Positions 21,465 through 30,263 are shown, counted from the first letter of the stretch. The stretch: 64,000 nt of DNA from Rhizobium johnstonii 3841 (GCF_000009265.1 NC_008380.1:2361501-2425500), one strand, 5' to 3'. The notes: generated by a model not told the origin, from the letters alone. Translations and numbers: made by a program.

Positions 21465-21854
21465 CTATCGCGCCCGCCAGATAGCGAGCAAGCACCACAG
21501 GGACGTCGCCGCGTGATAGAGGATCGCCGGCCATAACAGGATGCCGATCATCTCCAGAACGAGGGCGGAATAGGTCAAGATGGCCGTGGTCAGGAAATTG
21601 TAGAGCGCCACTCCGACGAGGAGGCCCAGGGTGCCTTGCCTGTCTTCGGCGTCACGCGCACCCCAGCTTGCTGCGGCAAGAGCGAGCAGCGCCGCACCGC
21701 AAATCCGCGCGATCAGTGGTGCCTCCGAAGCGACCGGCCTTGCCTCGAACAGCAGAACGAAGAGGATCGATGGCGCCACGACAAGCCCCAGTCCCGTCGC
21801 ACCTTCGGCGATTGCGAACAGGGTCAGAAGCGTGTGTCGGTGAGCTGTGTTCAT
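21465..21854 (-). CDS. Small integral membrane protein, unknown function
   Basis: 129 residues from the ATG at 21854. Four hydrophobic segments (about 9-35, 45-65, 72-95, 100-122), including LLTLFAIAEGATGLGLVVAPSILF and ARICGAALLALAAASWG. No motif I can tie to a function. It is in the same direction as sulfatase 1, 85 bp after that gene's stop, and may be co-transcribed with it. Confidence 0.65.
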   Translation of the reverse strand: MNTAHRHTLLTLFAIAEGATGLGLVVAPSILFVLLFEARPVASEAPLIARICGAALLALAAASWGARDAEDRQGTLGLLVGVALYNFLTTAILTYSALVLEMIGILLWPAILYHAATSLWCLLAIWRAR

Positions 21855-21939
21855 GGCGCAGAACCCCCGTGCCCAGGTCAACGTCACTTTCGGCACGGGC
21901 CGCCTTGGTGACGGGCCGCTCTGCGCAGGACCTCTTGCA

Positions 21940-24366
21940 TCAAGGTTGCGGCTGAAGTTCTATCTTCAAGCTGCTCAGCTTGCCGTCGAAGGCGAACGGT
22001 GCCTGGTAGTCGTTATCGTCGACACCGGTTCCCGTATCGGAACCGATATCAAAGGTTTCACTTGCTTCGAGAGCAAAGGGAATGGTGTTTGGGAAGGTTC
22101 CGCTTGCCGCCTCGACGCCGTCGATCGTGATTGTCCCCTTGCCACCTTTGCCCAGGCCAGGCCCATCGGACTTGAAGGAGAAGACGAGATTGTGCTTTCC
22201 AGGCGTCAATGCCGCTGCGCCCTCCACCCTTGGCCGGGCGAGGTCCAATAGGTCATAGACAAAGATTGGCTTCCCTTTGAGCAGGTAGAAGCCCCATCCC
22301 CCGAAGCGCCCGCCCGCGGTCACAAGCATGCCGTTGCCGCCGCCCGCGGGCACATCGATATCGGCCGTGATCGTGAAGGACTTGTTGAGGATGCTCGGTG
22401 CCGTCCCAAGGGGCACGCCGACGATGGGTTTCGTATAGATAAAGTCATTGCGTCCGGCGACGATGCTCGGTCGCGGGAGAATGAAGCGCGTCAAGGCCGA
22501 GGCGTCCAGCGGCAGAACCTGGTACTTCGCGGCCTCGATCCAGAATAAATCCTGCAACTCCTTCAGCTTGTCGGGATTGGCGGCCGCCAGATCATTGTTT
22601 TGCGTCCAGTCCTTGGACAGGTCGAACAACTCCCAGGTCACGCCGTTGACAATGTCTTTCGGGATCGGAGCCGTTCCGTTCCAAGGTTCCCGATAGGGCA
22701 ATGTGGAGGCGATCCACCCATCGTGATAGATCGCGCGATTGCCGAACATCTCGAAATATTGGGTCGAATGTTTCGATGGCGCACCGGCGTTTGCCTTGTC
22801 GAATGTGTCGGCTAAGCTCACGCCTTCGATCGGCGTTTGGGTAATCCCATTGACCGTCTCAGGGGCGCGGATGCCCGTCAATTCCAAGATCGTTGGGACG
22901 ATGTCGATGACATGGTGGAACTGGTTGCGCACCCCACCCGGATCTTTGATGTGGCTCGGCCATGCGATGGCCATGCCGTTGCGGATGCCCCCAAAATAGG
23001 AAGCGACCTGCTTGGTCCACTTGAAGGGCGTATCGAAAGCCCAGGCCCAGCCGACTGCATAGTGCGGATAGGTCGCCGCCGACCCCCAGGCGTCGTAGAA
23101 TTTGAGCTGGTCCTGGACGGGCACGTCGACGCCGTTGAAGAAAGTCATCTCGTTTGGCGTTCCGGCCGGGGAGCCTTCCGCACTCGCGCCATTGTCGCCA
23201 CTGATAAAGATAATCAGCGTGTCATCGAGCTTGCCCATGTCCTCGACCGCTTTGACGACCCGGCCGATTTCATTGTCGGTATAGGCGAGGTAGGCTCCGT
23301 AAACGTCGGCCTGGCGGATGAAAAGCTTCTTCTCGTCAGCCGAAAGGACGTCCCACGGCTTGATAAGCTTATCCGGCCAGGGCGTAAGTTGCGCATCCTG
23401 AGGGACAACTCCAAGCCTCTTCTGATTGGCGAAGATTTGGTCGCGCAGCGCATTCCATCCCTTGTCGAACAGATGCAAGTCGCTGATCTTTTTGATCCAC
23501 TCGGGGGTCGGGTGATGAGGCGCATGGGTGCCGCCCGGGGCATAGTAGAGGAAGAATGGCTTCTTGGGGTCGAGCTGATTGAGTTGGTTGAGATAGTTGA
23601 TGGCGTCGTCCGCCATGTCCGTCGTCAGGTTGTAGGTTGGGTTGTTCAGATAGGGATAGACACGCGTGGTATTGCGGTAGAGGTCCGGTTGCCACTGGTT
23701 GGTCTCGCCGCTGACAAAGCCATAGAAATACTCAAATCCCATTCCGATGGGCCATTGATCGAAGGGACCCGCCTGGCTGGTTTGGAAAGATGGTGTGTTG
23801 TGATTCTTGCCGAACCACGACGTTGCATAACCATTGGCCTTGAGGATCGTGCCGATCGTGTCGTTATCCGTGGTAATGACACTGTCGTAGCCCGGATAGC
23901 CGGTCGACGCCTCGCTGATCACACCGAACCCCACTGAATGATGATTACGACCCGTGATCAGAGCGGCGCGTGTGGGGGAACACAGCGATGTCGTATGGAA
24001 GTTCGTGTAGCGCAGGCCTATGTTGGCAATCCGGTCGAGCGTTGGCGTCGGAATGACGCCGCCGAACGTGCTTGGGGCCGCAAATCCGACATCATCGGTC
24101 AAGATCAGCAAGACGTTTGGCGCACCCTTGGGCGGCACAACTTGCGGCTGCCAATATGGCGTCGACTGAAGCGCGTCGAGATTTGTCGTGCCGCCAAACT
24201 GCCCTGGCGGTGGCGGGATCTGTCGGCCGTCGATTGTGATCGTTGCACTGGGCGTGCCGGGTGTTCCATTGATGACTTGAGCTGACGCACTCGTCCCGTC
24301 AATGGAAAAAAATGTAAGCGCAGTGCCGCCTAATAGGGCAGCCAAAGTCAGGATGCTGCTTTTCAT
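21940..24366 (-). CDS. Arylsulfatase, exported, with C-terminal LamG-like domain
   Basis: 808 residues from the ATG at 24366, which has a GGGGGGAA Shine-Dalgarno and begins a Sec-type signal peptide (about 1-29, SASAQ). Metal-binding LILTDDVG (Asp91, Asp92) and the sulfatase signature CSPTRAALITGRN with Cys129, to be converted to formylglycine, are intact; GDNGASAEG supplies further metal ligands. The C-terminal ~130 residues (SFTITADIDVPAGG onward) look like a lectin/LamG beta-sandwich. It hydrolyses sulfate esters in the periplasm; the formylglycine-generating enzyme is three genes upstream in the same direction. Confidence 0.93.
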   Translation of the reverse strand: MKSSILTLAALLGGTALTFFSIDGTSASAQVINGTPGTPSATITIDGRQIPPPPGQFGGTTNLDALQSTPYWQPQVVPPKGAPNVLLILTDDVGFAAPSTFGGVIPTPTLDRIANIGLRYTNFHTTSLCSPTRAALITGRNHHSVGFGVISEASTGYPGYDSVITTDNDTIGTILKANGYATSWFGKNHNTPSFQTSQAGPFDQWPIGMGFEYFYGFVSGETNQWQPDLYRNTTRVYPYLNNPTYNLTTDMADDAINYLNQLNQLDPKKPFFLYYAPGGTHAPHHPTPEWIKKISDLHLFDKGWNALRDQIFANQKRLGVVPQDAQLTPWPDKLIKPWDVLSADEKKLFIRQADVYGAYLAYTDNEIGRVVKAVEDMGKLDDTLIIFISGDNGASAEGSPAGTPNEMTFFNGVDVPVQDQLKFYDAWGSAATYPHYAVGWAWAFDTPFKWTKQVASYFGGIRNGMAIAWPSHIKDPGGVRNQFHHVIDIVPTILELTGIRAPETVNGITQTPIEGVSLADTFDKANAGAPSKHSTQYFEMFGNRAIYHDGWIASTLPYREPWNGTAPIPKDIVNGVTWELFDLSKDWTQNNDLAAANPDKLKELQDLFWIEAAKYQVLPLDASALTRFILPRPSIVAGRNDFIYTKPIVGVPLGTAPSILNKSFTITADIDVPAGGGNGMLVTAGGRFGGWGFYLLKGKPIFVYDLLDLARPRVEGAAALTPGKHNLVFSFKSDGPGLGKGGKGTITIDGVEAASGTFPNTIPFALEASETFDIGSDTGTGVDDNDYQAPFAFDGKLSSLKIELQPQP

Positions 24367-24820
24367 CTCGATTCCCCCCGGCAATCGATCCCGCGTGATG
24401 TGGACCGTTTTATTGGGGGAGGGTAGGACGAGTACCGCGAGCGCGCCAGTAACATACAGTATGCACTGTTGATCCGCGTTCGCACCGACAGTCACATTCG
24501 AGACCGCGTTGCGAACCTGATTTCCGACCGACGGCCGAACGAGTGATCGTCCCGCTGCCGCTGCGCCGGATTGACAGATACTACCGTATGATACGAGCAA
24601 ACCTCTCTTCGAGCGAATATTGTTGCGGATGGGCGGTCTGTGCGACCGAAAGCCCGCGCTCGTGAGCAGCTCGAACTGTTTTTCTATGGTGACAAGGATG
24701 CCAAACCGATTGCCATCCAGACTTTCATCGGTCGCCGGACGTTGTCGACATGAAGGATGACTGGAAAACGATCTATCTGACCGATCAGAAGTGACCGTCT
24801 TTGGCGCCGGAGTCTGGTCC
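24367..24820. other. Intergenic region with operator sites and a possible gene relic
   Basis: No intact gene. The near half (24367-24600) is the promoter region of sulfatase 1. The far half reads in pieces on the plus strand (REQLELFFYGDKDAKPIAIQ, then after a slip MKDDWKTIYLTDQK with a stop at 24792-24794), which could be the end of a decayed gene that I cannot identify. Confidence 0.35.
24449..24468. promoter_or_regulatory. Sulfatase-cluster operator site 4
   Basis: Starts GTAACATAC (GTATGTTAC on the minus strand, an exact GTA-N2-TTAC half-site) and ends GTATGCACTG; 82 bp before the start of sulfatase 1. A weaker related element, with the centre TACCGTATG, lies at 24577-24594. Confidence 0.5.
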
Positions 24821-25093
24821 TCAACGGCGAGGGAGAAGCTTGATCACGATCATACTGGCACTTTCCAGAGCGGCTTCGATCTCGTTGCGCAGCGTCTCCA
24901 CGAGTTCGAGGCATTCCGCATGGCGCTCATTTCGCTCTGCGGCGGAGGATGTTTCCCATTTTCTCCTCAGTTCATCTGCAATGGAAAAGTCGGCACAGAG
25001 TTCGCGGAAATTGTCGTCACGGGCGGCCAGTGAATCGATGGTTTTGGCGCGGGCTGGAAAGATGCGCTTGGCGAACCGTGTGTCGTAATCCAT
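24821..25093 (-). CDS. Small soluble protein of unknown function
   Basis: 90 residues from the ATG at 25093 with GGAGG upstream. Charged and helical: RFAKRIFPARAKTIDSLAAR, ADFSIADELRRKWE, then a Glu-rich helix (CLELVETLRNEIEAALESA) and a hydrophobic basic tail. I do not recognise the family. It lies between the formylglycine-generating enzyme and sulfatase 1 in the same direction and has an operator-like site 88 bp upstream, so it probably belongs to the same regulon. Confidence 0.6.
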   Translation of the reverse strand: MDYDTRFAKRIFPARAKTIDSLAARDDNFRELCADFSIADELRRKWETSSAAERNERHAECLELVETLRNEIEAALESASMIVIKLLPRR

Positions 25094-25181
25094 CCAACCT
25101 ACCTCCAGCCGGCCTCTGCAAGTCCGGCGGCCCATCGCACTATAAGTGGTGCATGATGATCCAGAATAGGGCGGAAGCAAC

Positions 25182-25200
25182 GTAGTTTACAGTAAGGAAC
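25182..25200. promoter_or_regulatory. Sulfatase-cluster operator site 5
   Basis: GTAGTTTACAGTAAGGAAC fits GTA-N2-TTAC-N-GTAA-N2-TAC with a single mismatch (final TAC is AAC). It lies 88 bp before the small 90-residue protein gene. Confidence 0.55.
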
Positions 25201-25388
25201 GGGAACGAAATGGGAATCCGCCGTTCAAAGCATGTCCACAGGAATCAACTCCAGTTTCGCGCTGCCGTCGCTAACCGCAATCGACGGGAGTACGCCCATG
25301 ACCTGCGGACCACGAGGGCACGTCATGAAACGTCTTGTCACAATCGGTGGCTTATTCCGCCGACGCGACATGTGGCCATGACTGTGCC

Positions 25389-26342
25389 TCAGGCGCGCTT
25401 GACACATCTGAAGCCGACATGGCTTGTGGACGTGTCCTCAGGCTCGGCATGTCGGGCGGCGGGACGATAGCGCCTGCAGTAATTCGGCGCGCAAAGGTGG
25501 GATCCGCCCTTGAGCACGCGCCGCGGGATCCTGATGTCAGGCAACTGCGGATCGTAGCTGGCGTCGGCGTCGCCTCCGCGGGGATTGCTGGGGATACAGC
25601 ATGCATGGCTGGCAGGCTCGGGATGGCGTGTCGACCAGAAATCAGAGGTCCATTCCCAGACATTGCCGATCATGTCGTAGATGCCGTAGCCGTTTGATGG
25701 AAAGTATCCGACCGGGGACGTTCTGTCCGCACCGGCTGGCTTTGTGCTCAGCGTAGGGAAGATACCCTGCCAGGTGTTGGCCATGAGCATTCCTTCCGGG
25801 TTCAACCCGTCGCCCCAGGCAAATTCCGCATCGTCAAGGCCGCCGCGCGCCGCCAGTTCCCACTCTGCCTCGGTCGGCAGATCTTTTCCCGCCCAGGCCG
25901 CATAGGCCTTGGCGTCGCTATAGGCGATATGAACGACCGGATGATCGAGTTTGCCGCGGATATCGGTGCGACCGCCGTAAGGGTGTCGCCAGTCCGCGCC
26001 GAACTTGAACGACCACCATTGGGTAATGTCGGGGCCGACGACGGCTTTCGGCGGCGTGAACACCAGAGATCCGGCTCGCAGCATTTTGGGAAGCGCTCCG
26101 GGATAGTCCTCGACGCGGGGAGCCCTTTCGGCGACGGTTACATGTCCGGTGGCTTTGACGAATGAAGCGAACTGCCGGTTGGTGACAGGGGTGGCGTCGA
26201 TCCAGAAGCCGTCGACCGTCACCGGATGGGCGGGGGCCTCCTCCACATAATGCTCGTTCGATCCCATGGTGAAGGTACGGCCGGCCACCCAGACCAGACC
26301 CTGAAATCCCGCGTCGTCCACCGCGCGCCGGTCAGGTATCAT
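25389..26342 (-). CDS. Formylglycine-generating enzyme (sulfatase activator)
   Basis: 317 residues from the ATG at 26342, eight bases after GAGGG; a GTG nine bases earlier is less well placed. FGE-sulfatase fold: FTMGSNEHYVEEAPAHPVTVDGFWID, TPVTNRQFASFV, LPTEAEWELAARGG, GNVWEWTSDFW. The copper-binding catalytic pair is present as GGSHLCAPNYCRRY (Cys284 and Cys289, five apart as in the human enzyme). No signal peptide, so it acts in the cytosol before sulfatase export, oxidising the signature Cys to formylglycine. Divergent from sulfatase 2. Confidence 0.93.
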   Translation of the reverse strand: MIPDRRAVDDAGFQGLVWVAGRTFTMGSNEHYVEEAPAHPVTVDGFWIDATPVTNRQFASFVKATGHVTVAERAPRVEDYPGALPKMLRAGSLVFTPPKAVVGPDITQWWSFKFGADWRHPYGGRTDIRGKLDHPVVHIAYSDAKAYAAWAGKDLPTEAEWELAARGGLDDAEFAWGDGLNPEGMLMANTWQGIFPTLSTKPAGADRTSPVGYFPSNGYGIYDMIGNVWEWTSDFWSTRHPEPASHACCIPSNPRGGDADASYDPQLPDIRIPRRVLKGGSHLCAPNYCRRYRPAARHAEPEDTSTSHVGFRCVKRA

Positions 26343-26436
26343 GTGCGTCACCCTCGCAGCTTATCGCCGTTCATATAACGGTGCGTGTCCCCGATCTTCG
26401 ATCAAGATAACTATCCCTCACAGCGGCGTTCTTGAA

Positions 26437-26455
26437 GTAGGTTACAGTAAAATAC
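26437..26455. promoter_or_regulatory. Sulfatase-cluster operator site 6
   Basis: GTAGGTTACAGTAAAATAC is an exact match to the palindrome GTA-N2-TTAC-N-GTAA-N2-TAC. It lies 94 bp before the formylglycine-generating enzyme start, in the divergent promoter region. Confidence 0.65.
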
Positions 26456-26596
26456 GCGACCCCGCCGAATTCTATCGAGCGAAATAGAAGTCGCGGAGAT
26501 GATATCGCGTCAGCACGGATCTCGCTTTTCACGCTACCGGTATTTCTGGGCGGCTTTCTCCCGGACATTGGTTCCTGCCTATCGGCGGTTTAGCCC

Positions 26597-26615
26597 GTAG
26601 GTTACGGTAAGATAC
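26597..26615. promoter_or_regulatory. Sulfatase-cluster operator site 7
   Basis: GTAGGTTACGGTAAGATAC, an exact palindrome match identical to site 6 at 16 of 19 positions, 160 bp away in the same gap (26343-26804). It is the site nearest sulfatase 2, 189 bp before that start. AT-rich sequence follows (TTATATTTGC, TTTATATA), suitable for a promoter. Confidence 0.65.
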
Positions 26616-26804
26616 TTGCTCTCCTTATATTTGCTGCGATTTATATACGCGTCCAGCAAGCCGACGGGCCTTGTTGTTGTCAACGCGGCGTGCACTTTCA
26701 CACGGCTATCTCAACAGAGCATTCGAGAACCTCATCGCACTGTATCCAACAGCCCTTGCAGTGTTGAGCTTTGCTTCGCCTGACCAAAAGAGGGAGAAAT
26801 GGGC

Positions 26805-28457
26805 ATGACAGAAAACGCGACTCCAACGAGGCGGGATATCCTGCTAACCGGCGGATCTTTGCTCGCCATGTCGGCGATTGGCGCGGCTGCGAGCACCACC
26901 ATGAGCCGGAATGCCATGGCTCAGGCCACGGGCAAAAGACCCAATATAGTGGTTATCATGGCCGATGACGTCGGCATCTGGAATATCGGCGCCTACAATC
27001 GCGGCATGATGGCCGGTCGTACTCCACATCTCGACAGGCTTGCGGCAGAGGGGATGCTCTTTACCGACTACTATGCCGAAGCGAGCTGCACGGCAGGGCG
27101 GGCGAACTTCATCACCGGCGAGCTTCCGGTTCGAACTGGCATGACCACGGTTGGCCAGGCAGGCTCGCCCATCGGCCTTCCTGCTGCGGCGCCAACCATT
27201 GCCACCGTGCTGAGGTCCCTGGGCTACGCCACGGGGCAGTTCGGCAAGAACCATCTTGGCGATCTCAACGAGTTTTTGCCAACGGTTCATGGCTTCGATG
27301 AGTTCTTCGGCTACCTTTATCATCTCGATGCGATGGAAGACCCCGCCCATCCCGGCTATCCGCAGGAACTGCTGAACGTAGTGGGGCCGCGCAATATGGT
27401 CCATTCCTGGGCCACGGAAACCGATGACCCGACGGAAATGCCGCGATGGGGCAAGGTCGGCAAACAGAAGATTGAAGATGCTGGCACGCTCTATCCGGAA
27501 AGGATGAAGACGGTCGACGACGAGATCCGGGATCTTTCCTTCAAGTTTATCGACAGGGCCAAGGCCGATGGCAAGCCGTTCTTCCTTTGGCTCAACCCGA
27601 CACGGATGCACATCGTGACTCATCTATCGGAAAAGTACGAGAAGATGCGCAATTCCGAGAACGGCTGGACCATCCATGAAGCAGGCATGGCGCAGCTTGA
27701 CGACATTGTTGGCGATACCATGCAGAAGCTCAGAGACATGGGCGAGGATGAGAATACGATCATCGTGTTCACGACTGACAATGGCACCGAGAACTTCACC
27801 TGGCCGGATGGCGGTCAGACACCATTCTTCGGCGGAAAAGGCACGACATACGAAGGCGGCTTCCGCGCCCCCGCCATGGTCCGCTGGCCGGGGCACGTTC
27901 CTCCCGGTTCGATTTGCAATGGGCTGATGTCCGGCCTCGACTGGTTCCCCACGCTTGCGGCCGCCGCTGGTAGCACCAATATCGCAGTCGAACTGAAAGC
28001 GGGGAAGGAACTCAATGGCCAGACCTACAAGGTTCACCTCGACGGCTATGATCAAACCAGCATGATCACTGGAACTGGCCCGTCGAACCGTCATGAAATC
28101 TGGTATTTCGCCGAAAGCGTGCTCGGTGCGGCCCGGATTGATGACTATAAATACACGTTCATGGAACAGCCGGACGGCTGGATAGGCAACACGGTGAAAT
28201 TGGACGTGCCGACCGTGATAAACCTGCGCCTTGATCCATTTGAGCGTACGGCCTTTTTCAAGGGTAACGTTGGTTCACAAGAATACTTTGAATGGTACAA
28301 GTTCGAGTTCTGGCGTTTCGTCCTGGTTCAGCAAAAAGTTGAAGAGCTGGCGAAGACCGCCATTGAATTTCCGCCGATGCAGAAAGGCGCGAGCTTCGGA
28401 ATAGACGCAGTCAAGGCACAAATCGCCGAGGCCATGCGCAAGCAACACGCACAGTAA
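26805..28457 (+). CDS. Sulfatase with Tat-type signal and C-T-A-G-R active-site motif
   Basis: 550 residues from ATG 26805, chosen over ATG 26799 because AGGGAG at 26791-26796 is only 2 nt from the first but 8 nt from the second. Twin-arginine signal TRRDILLTGGSLLAMSA, so probably exported folded. Metal site IMADDVG (Asp54, Asp55), sulfatase signature CTAGRANFITGELPVRTG with Cys95 and Ala in place of the usual Pro, and FTTDNGTENFTWPDGG. The canonical motif is C/S-x-P/A-x-R, so activity is expected. Substrate unknown. Transcribed divergently from the activator gene. Confidence 0.92.
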   Translation: MTENATPTRRDILLTGGSLLAMSAIGAAASTTMSRNAMAQATGKRPNIVVIMADDVGIWNIGAYNRGMMAGRTPHLDRLAAEGMLFTDYYAEASCTAGRANFITGELPVRTGMTTVGQAGSPIGLPAAAPTIATVLRSLGYATGQFGKNHLGDLNEFLPTVHGFDEFFGYLYHLDAMEDPAHPGYPQELLNVVGPRNMVHSWATETDDPTEMPRWGKVGKQKIEDAGTLYPERMKTVDDEIRDLSFKFIDRAKADGKPFFLWLNPTRMHIVTHLSEKYEKMRNSENGWTIHEAGMAQLDDIVGDTMQKLRDMGEDENTIIVFTTDNGTENFTWPDGGQTPFFGGKGTTYEGGFRAPAMVRWPGHVPPGSICNGLMSGLDWFPTLAAAAGSTNIAVELKAGKELNGQTYKVHLDGYDQTSMITGTGPSNRHEIWYFAESVLGAARIDDYKYTFMEQPDGWIGNTVKLDVPTVINLRLDPFERTAFFKGNVGSQEYFEWYKFEFWRFVLVQQKVEELAKTAIEFPPMQKGASFGIDAVKAQIAEAMRKQHAQ

Positions 28458-28488
28458 GCCACGTGCACGTCGCATGGCGCGGCACGTG

Positions 28489-28525
28489 AATGCGGGTGGA
28501 GAGTTTTTGTGCCTCCAGCCGCATT
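28489..28525. terminator. Strong hairpin after sulfatase 2
   Basis: 13-bp arms (28489-28501 and 28513-28525) pair with one mismatch around a loop containing TTTTT; a smaller CACGTGC/GCACGTG palindrome precedes it at 28460-28487. No T-run follows, so it may act as an mRNA-stabilising or bidirectional hairpin and not a classical terminator. Confidence 0.45.
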
Positions 28526-28628
28526 GAACCAGCTTTTGTCGAGACGGGAGCGGTTGACGTACGGCCGTTGAGTTAGGCTATTTGGAAGGTTTCAGGTCGC
28601 AAAGCATGGTGGCCTTGCAAGTCAGGCT

Positions 28629-28979
28629 TCAAACCGACTGAGCGCAAGACTGACAGAAAGGTGTGTGGGGGACGGCGTCAAGCCTCCTCTCGCCGATCGG
28701 CTTGCTGCACTTCACACAAGTGCCAAAAGTTCCAGCTTCAATCCGGTCCAACGCCGCTTGCACGGCGAGGAGCTCCTTTTGTCCAGCCTCGCCGAGTTCT
28801 TCCAGGACCTCATCGTTATTTCGCTCTGTAGCGCGATCGTCATCATCAGGATTACGGGGCTCTTCGAAATCATGCTCGATTGCCTGCAGGCGGGTTTCTA
28901 GCTCGCGCCGGCGTTGGCCAAGGATCGCCTTGTGCTTTTCGATATGTTTCCTCGTTTGTGAGGAGGACTGCTTCTGCAT
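28629..28979 (-). CDS. DksA/TraR-family zinc-finger protein
   Basis: 116 residues. N-terminal coiled-coil-like helix pair (about 8-80, very charged) and a C-terminal four-cysteine zinc finger (GTCVKCSKPIGERRLDAVPHTPFCQSC, with C-x2-C then C-x2-C). DksA-type proteins bind RNA polymerase in its secondary channel and change transcription under stress. The tip lacks the DxxDxA motif of true DksA, with only acidic residues near (NPDDDDRATERNND), so the effect may differ. A perfect FNR/FixK-type box lies 106 bp upstream. Confidence 0.85.
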   Translation of the reverse strand: MQKQSSSQTRKHIEKHKAILGQRRRELETRLQAIEHDFEEPRNPDDDDRATERNNDEVLEELGEAGQKELLAVQAALDRIEAGTFGTCVKCSKPIGERRLDAVPHTPFCQSCAQSV

Positions 28980-29085
28980 GATCGCTCTCCAGTCGGCCTT
29001 ATGTTCGCGACCGACACCTTGCTTTGGTGGGAATTTCGCCCCTGACGGGAAGCTACAAAGCTAGGCGTGTCGGGCGTCCGTCGCA

Positions 29086-29099
29086 TTGATCCGAATCAA
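29086..29099. promoter_or_regulatory. FNR/FixK-type box upstream of DksA-like gene
   Basis: TTGATCCGAATCAA is a perfect inverted repeat and matches the FNR/FixK consensus TTGAT-N4-ATCAA. It sits 106 bp before the DksA-like start codon, a distance suited to activation when oxygen is scarce. Confidence 0.65.
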
Positions 29100-29238
29100 G
29101 GTAGCTTCGATCCACGAGTGTCCAGGCTTCCTTGTCCAAAGAGCCAACTTGCAGGATACTATTTTTCCTTGGCTTCGCTGACGGTCCTGACTCGGAAACG
29201 GGCAGAAGCAGGTCACAGACCCATGCGGGCAGTTTCCG

Positions 29239-30075
29239 TCAATGTGACATGAGAACGGGCAACATCGGGTTCTCCAAGACGCCATCGGTTGCTCCGCCCA
29301 GGACGAAATCTCGCAACCTCGAGTGTCCAAACCCTCCCATGATCAGCATATCGGCGCCGAGTTCCAATGCTGTTTGCTGAATGCTCTGACCGATCGATGA
29401 AGAGGCAAAGCGAGCGACCGTTGCGCTTGCATTGATGCCGCTCGAAACCAGGATCTCAGCAAGGTGCGCTCCGCTTGGCTCCGGCAACGGCTTTTCGCCC
29501 GTCAGAGATAGGACCGAGACCCGCTTGGCCTTGTGAATGAATGGCTTTGCATCGTTGACGGCCCGAGCGGCGGCTCGGCTTCCGTCCCAGGCGATGACCA
29601 GATGGTCGATTAGGCCCACAAGGGTCTTGTTAGGAAAGATGATGGCTGGCCGGCCGGATCCGAATATGACCGCTTCGGCGACGATACGGGTATCCGGAAC
29701 GTCCGCGATACATTCGAGAATAGCCAGATCGAAAAAACGTGCTTCCGTGGCTGCCGTGTCGTGCAACAAGGGCAAGGTGGTTTTGACTGTTCGACAAGAT
29801 AATTCAACCTCGGCGCTCGCTGCGAGGTTCGTTGCCGCTGAAACCAGCGTTGCGGCACGATCGCGGCTCAAAGTCTCGGCATGCTCGATCATCTTCGGAG
29901 TATCGAGCAGCAAAGACGACCATGCGTTGGGGATGTGCGGAATCGCGACTGTTAGCGCGCACGCGTGAAGATGTGCACCGTAGTGCCCAGCAAACGCTAC
30001 AGCGTTCGAAATGATCAATCCGGAACTTGAATCGGGATACGTTGCCAGCGGGAGAAAATATTGTGCCGTCGTCAT
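29239..30075 (-). CDS. Universal stress protein, two UspA-like halves
   Basis: 278 residues from the ATG at 30075 (AGCAGGAC upstream; an earlier frame start lacks a Shine-Dalgarno). The second half has the ATP-binding UspA pattern: VIAWDGSRAAARAV and MGGFGHSRLRDFVLGGATDGVLENPMLPVLMSH, with the glycine-rich G-x2-G-x9-G loop. The first half is a degenerate Usp domain. Such tandem Usp proteins often respond to low oxygen or stasis. A FixK-type site lies 67 bp upstream. Confidence 0.87.
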   Translation of the reverse strand: MTTAQYFLPLATYPDSSSGLIISNAVAFAGHYGAHLHACALTVAIPHIPNAWSSLLLDTPKMIEHAETLSRDRAATLVSAATNLAASAEVELSCRTVKTTLPLLHDTAATEARFFDLAILECIADVPDTRIVAEAVIFGSGRPAIIFPNKTLVGLIDHLVIAWDGSRAAARAVNDAKPFIHKAKRVSVLSLTGEKPLPEPSGAHLAEILVSSGINASATVARFASSSIGQSIQQTALELGADMLIMGGFGHSRLRDFVLGGATDGVLENPMLPVLMSH

Positions 30076-30142
30076 GTCCTGCTCCATCTCTCGTGGACCG
30101 CCACGATTACAATCATCTATCTCCATTCGTCTCAACTCGGCA

Positions 30143-30156
30143 TTGATGTAACGCAA
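30143..30156. promoter_or_regulatory. FixK-type box upstream of universal stress protein
   Basis: TTGATGTAACGCAA fits the rhizobial FixK2 consensus TTG(A/C)-N6-(T/G)CAA; one half is perfect TTGAT, the other is CGCAA. It lies 67 bp before the universal stress protein start. A perfect ACGCAATTGCGT palindrome overlaps its right end (30151-30162). The remainder of the 311-bp gap to the VIT gene holds a 26-residue hydrophobic ORF (30285-30365) of doubtful reality. Confidence 0.45.
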
Positions 30157-30263
30157 TTGCGTTGGCGTGGCCGCTTTTTTGGCTTTGGCAACGCCGCGCA
30201 CCGCTCATTCGGTCTCGGCTTCGAAGAAGGCGAGGAAAAGCAGAAGGTTCGGAGAGGCAGCTT

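Noticed and set aside
22837..23937. 366-residue plus-strand open frame opposite sulfatase 1
   Set aside because: The minus strand carries the sulfatase signature and metal ligands in the same interval.
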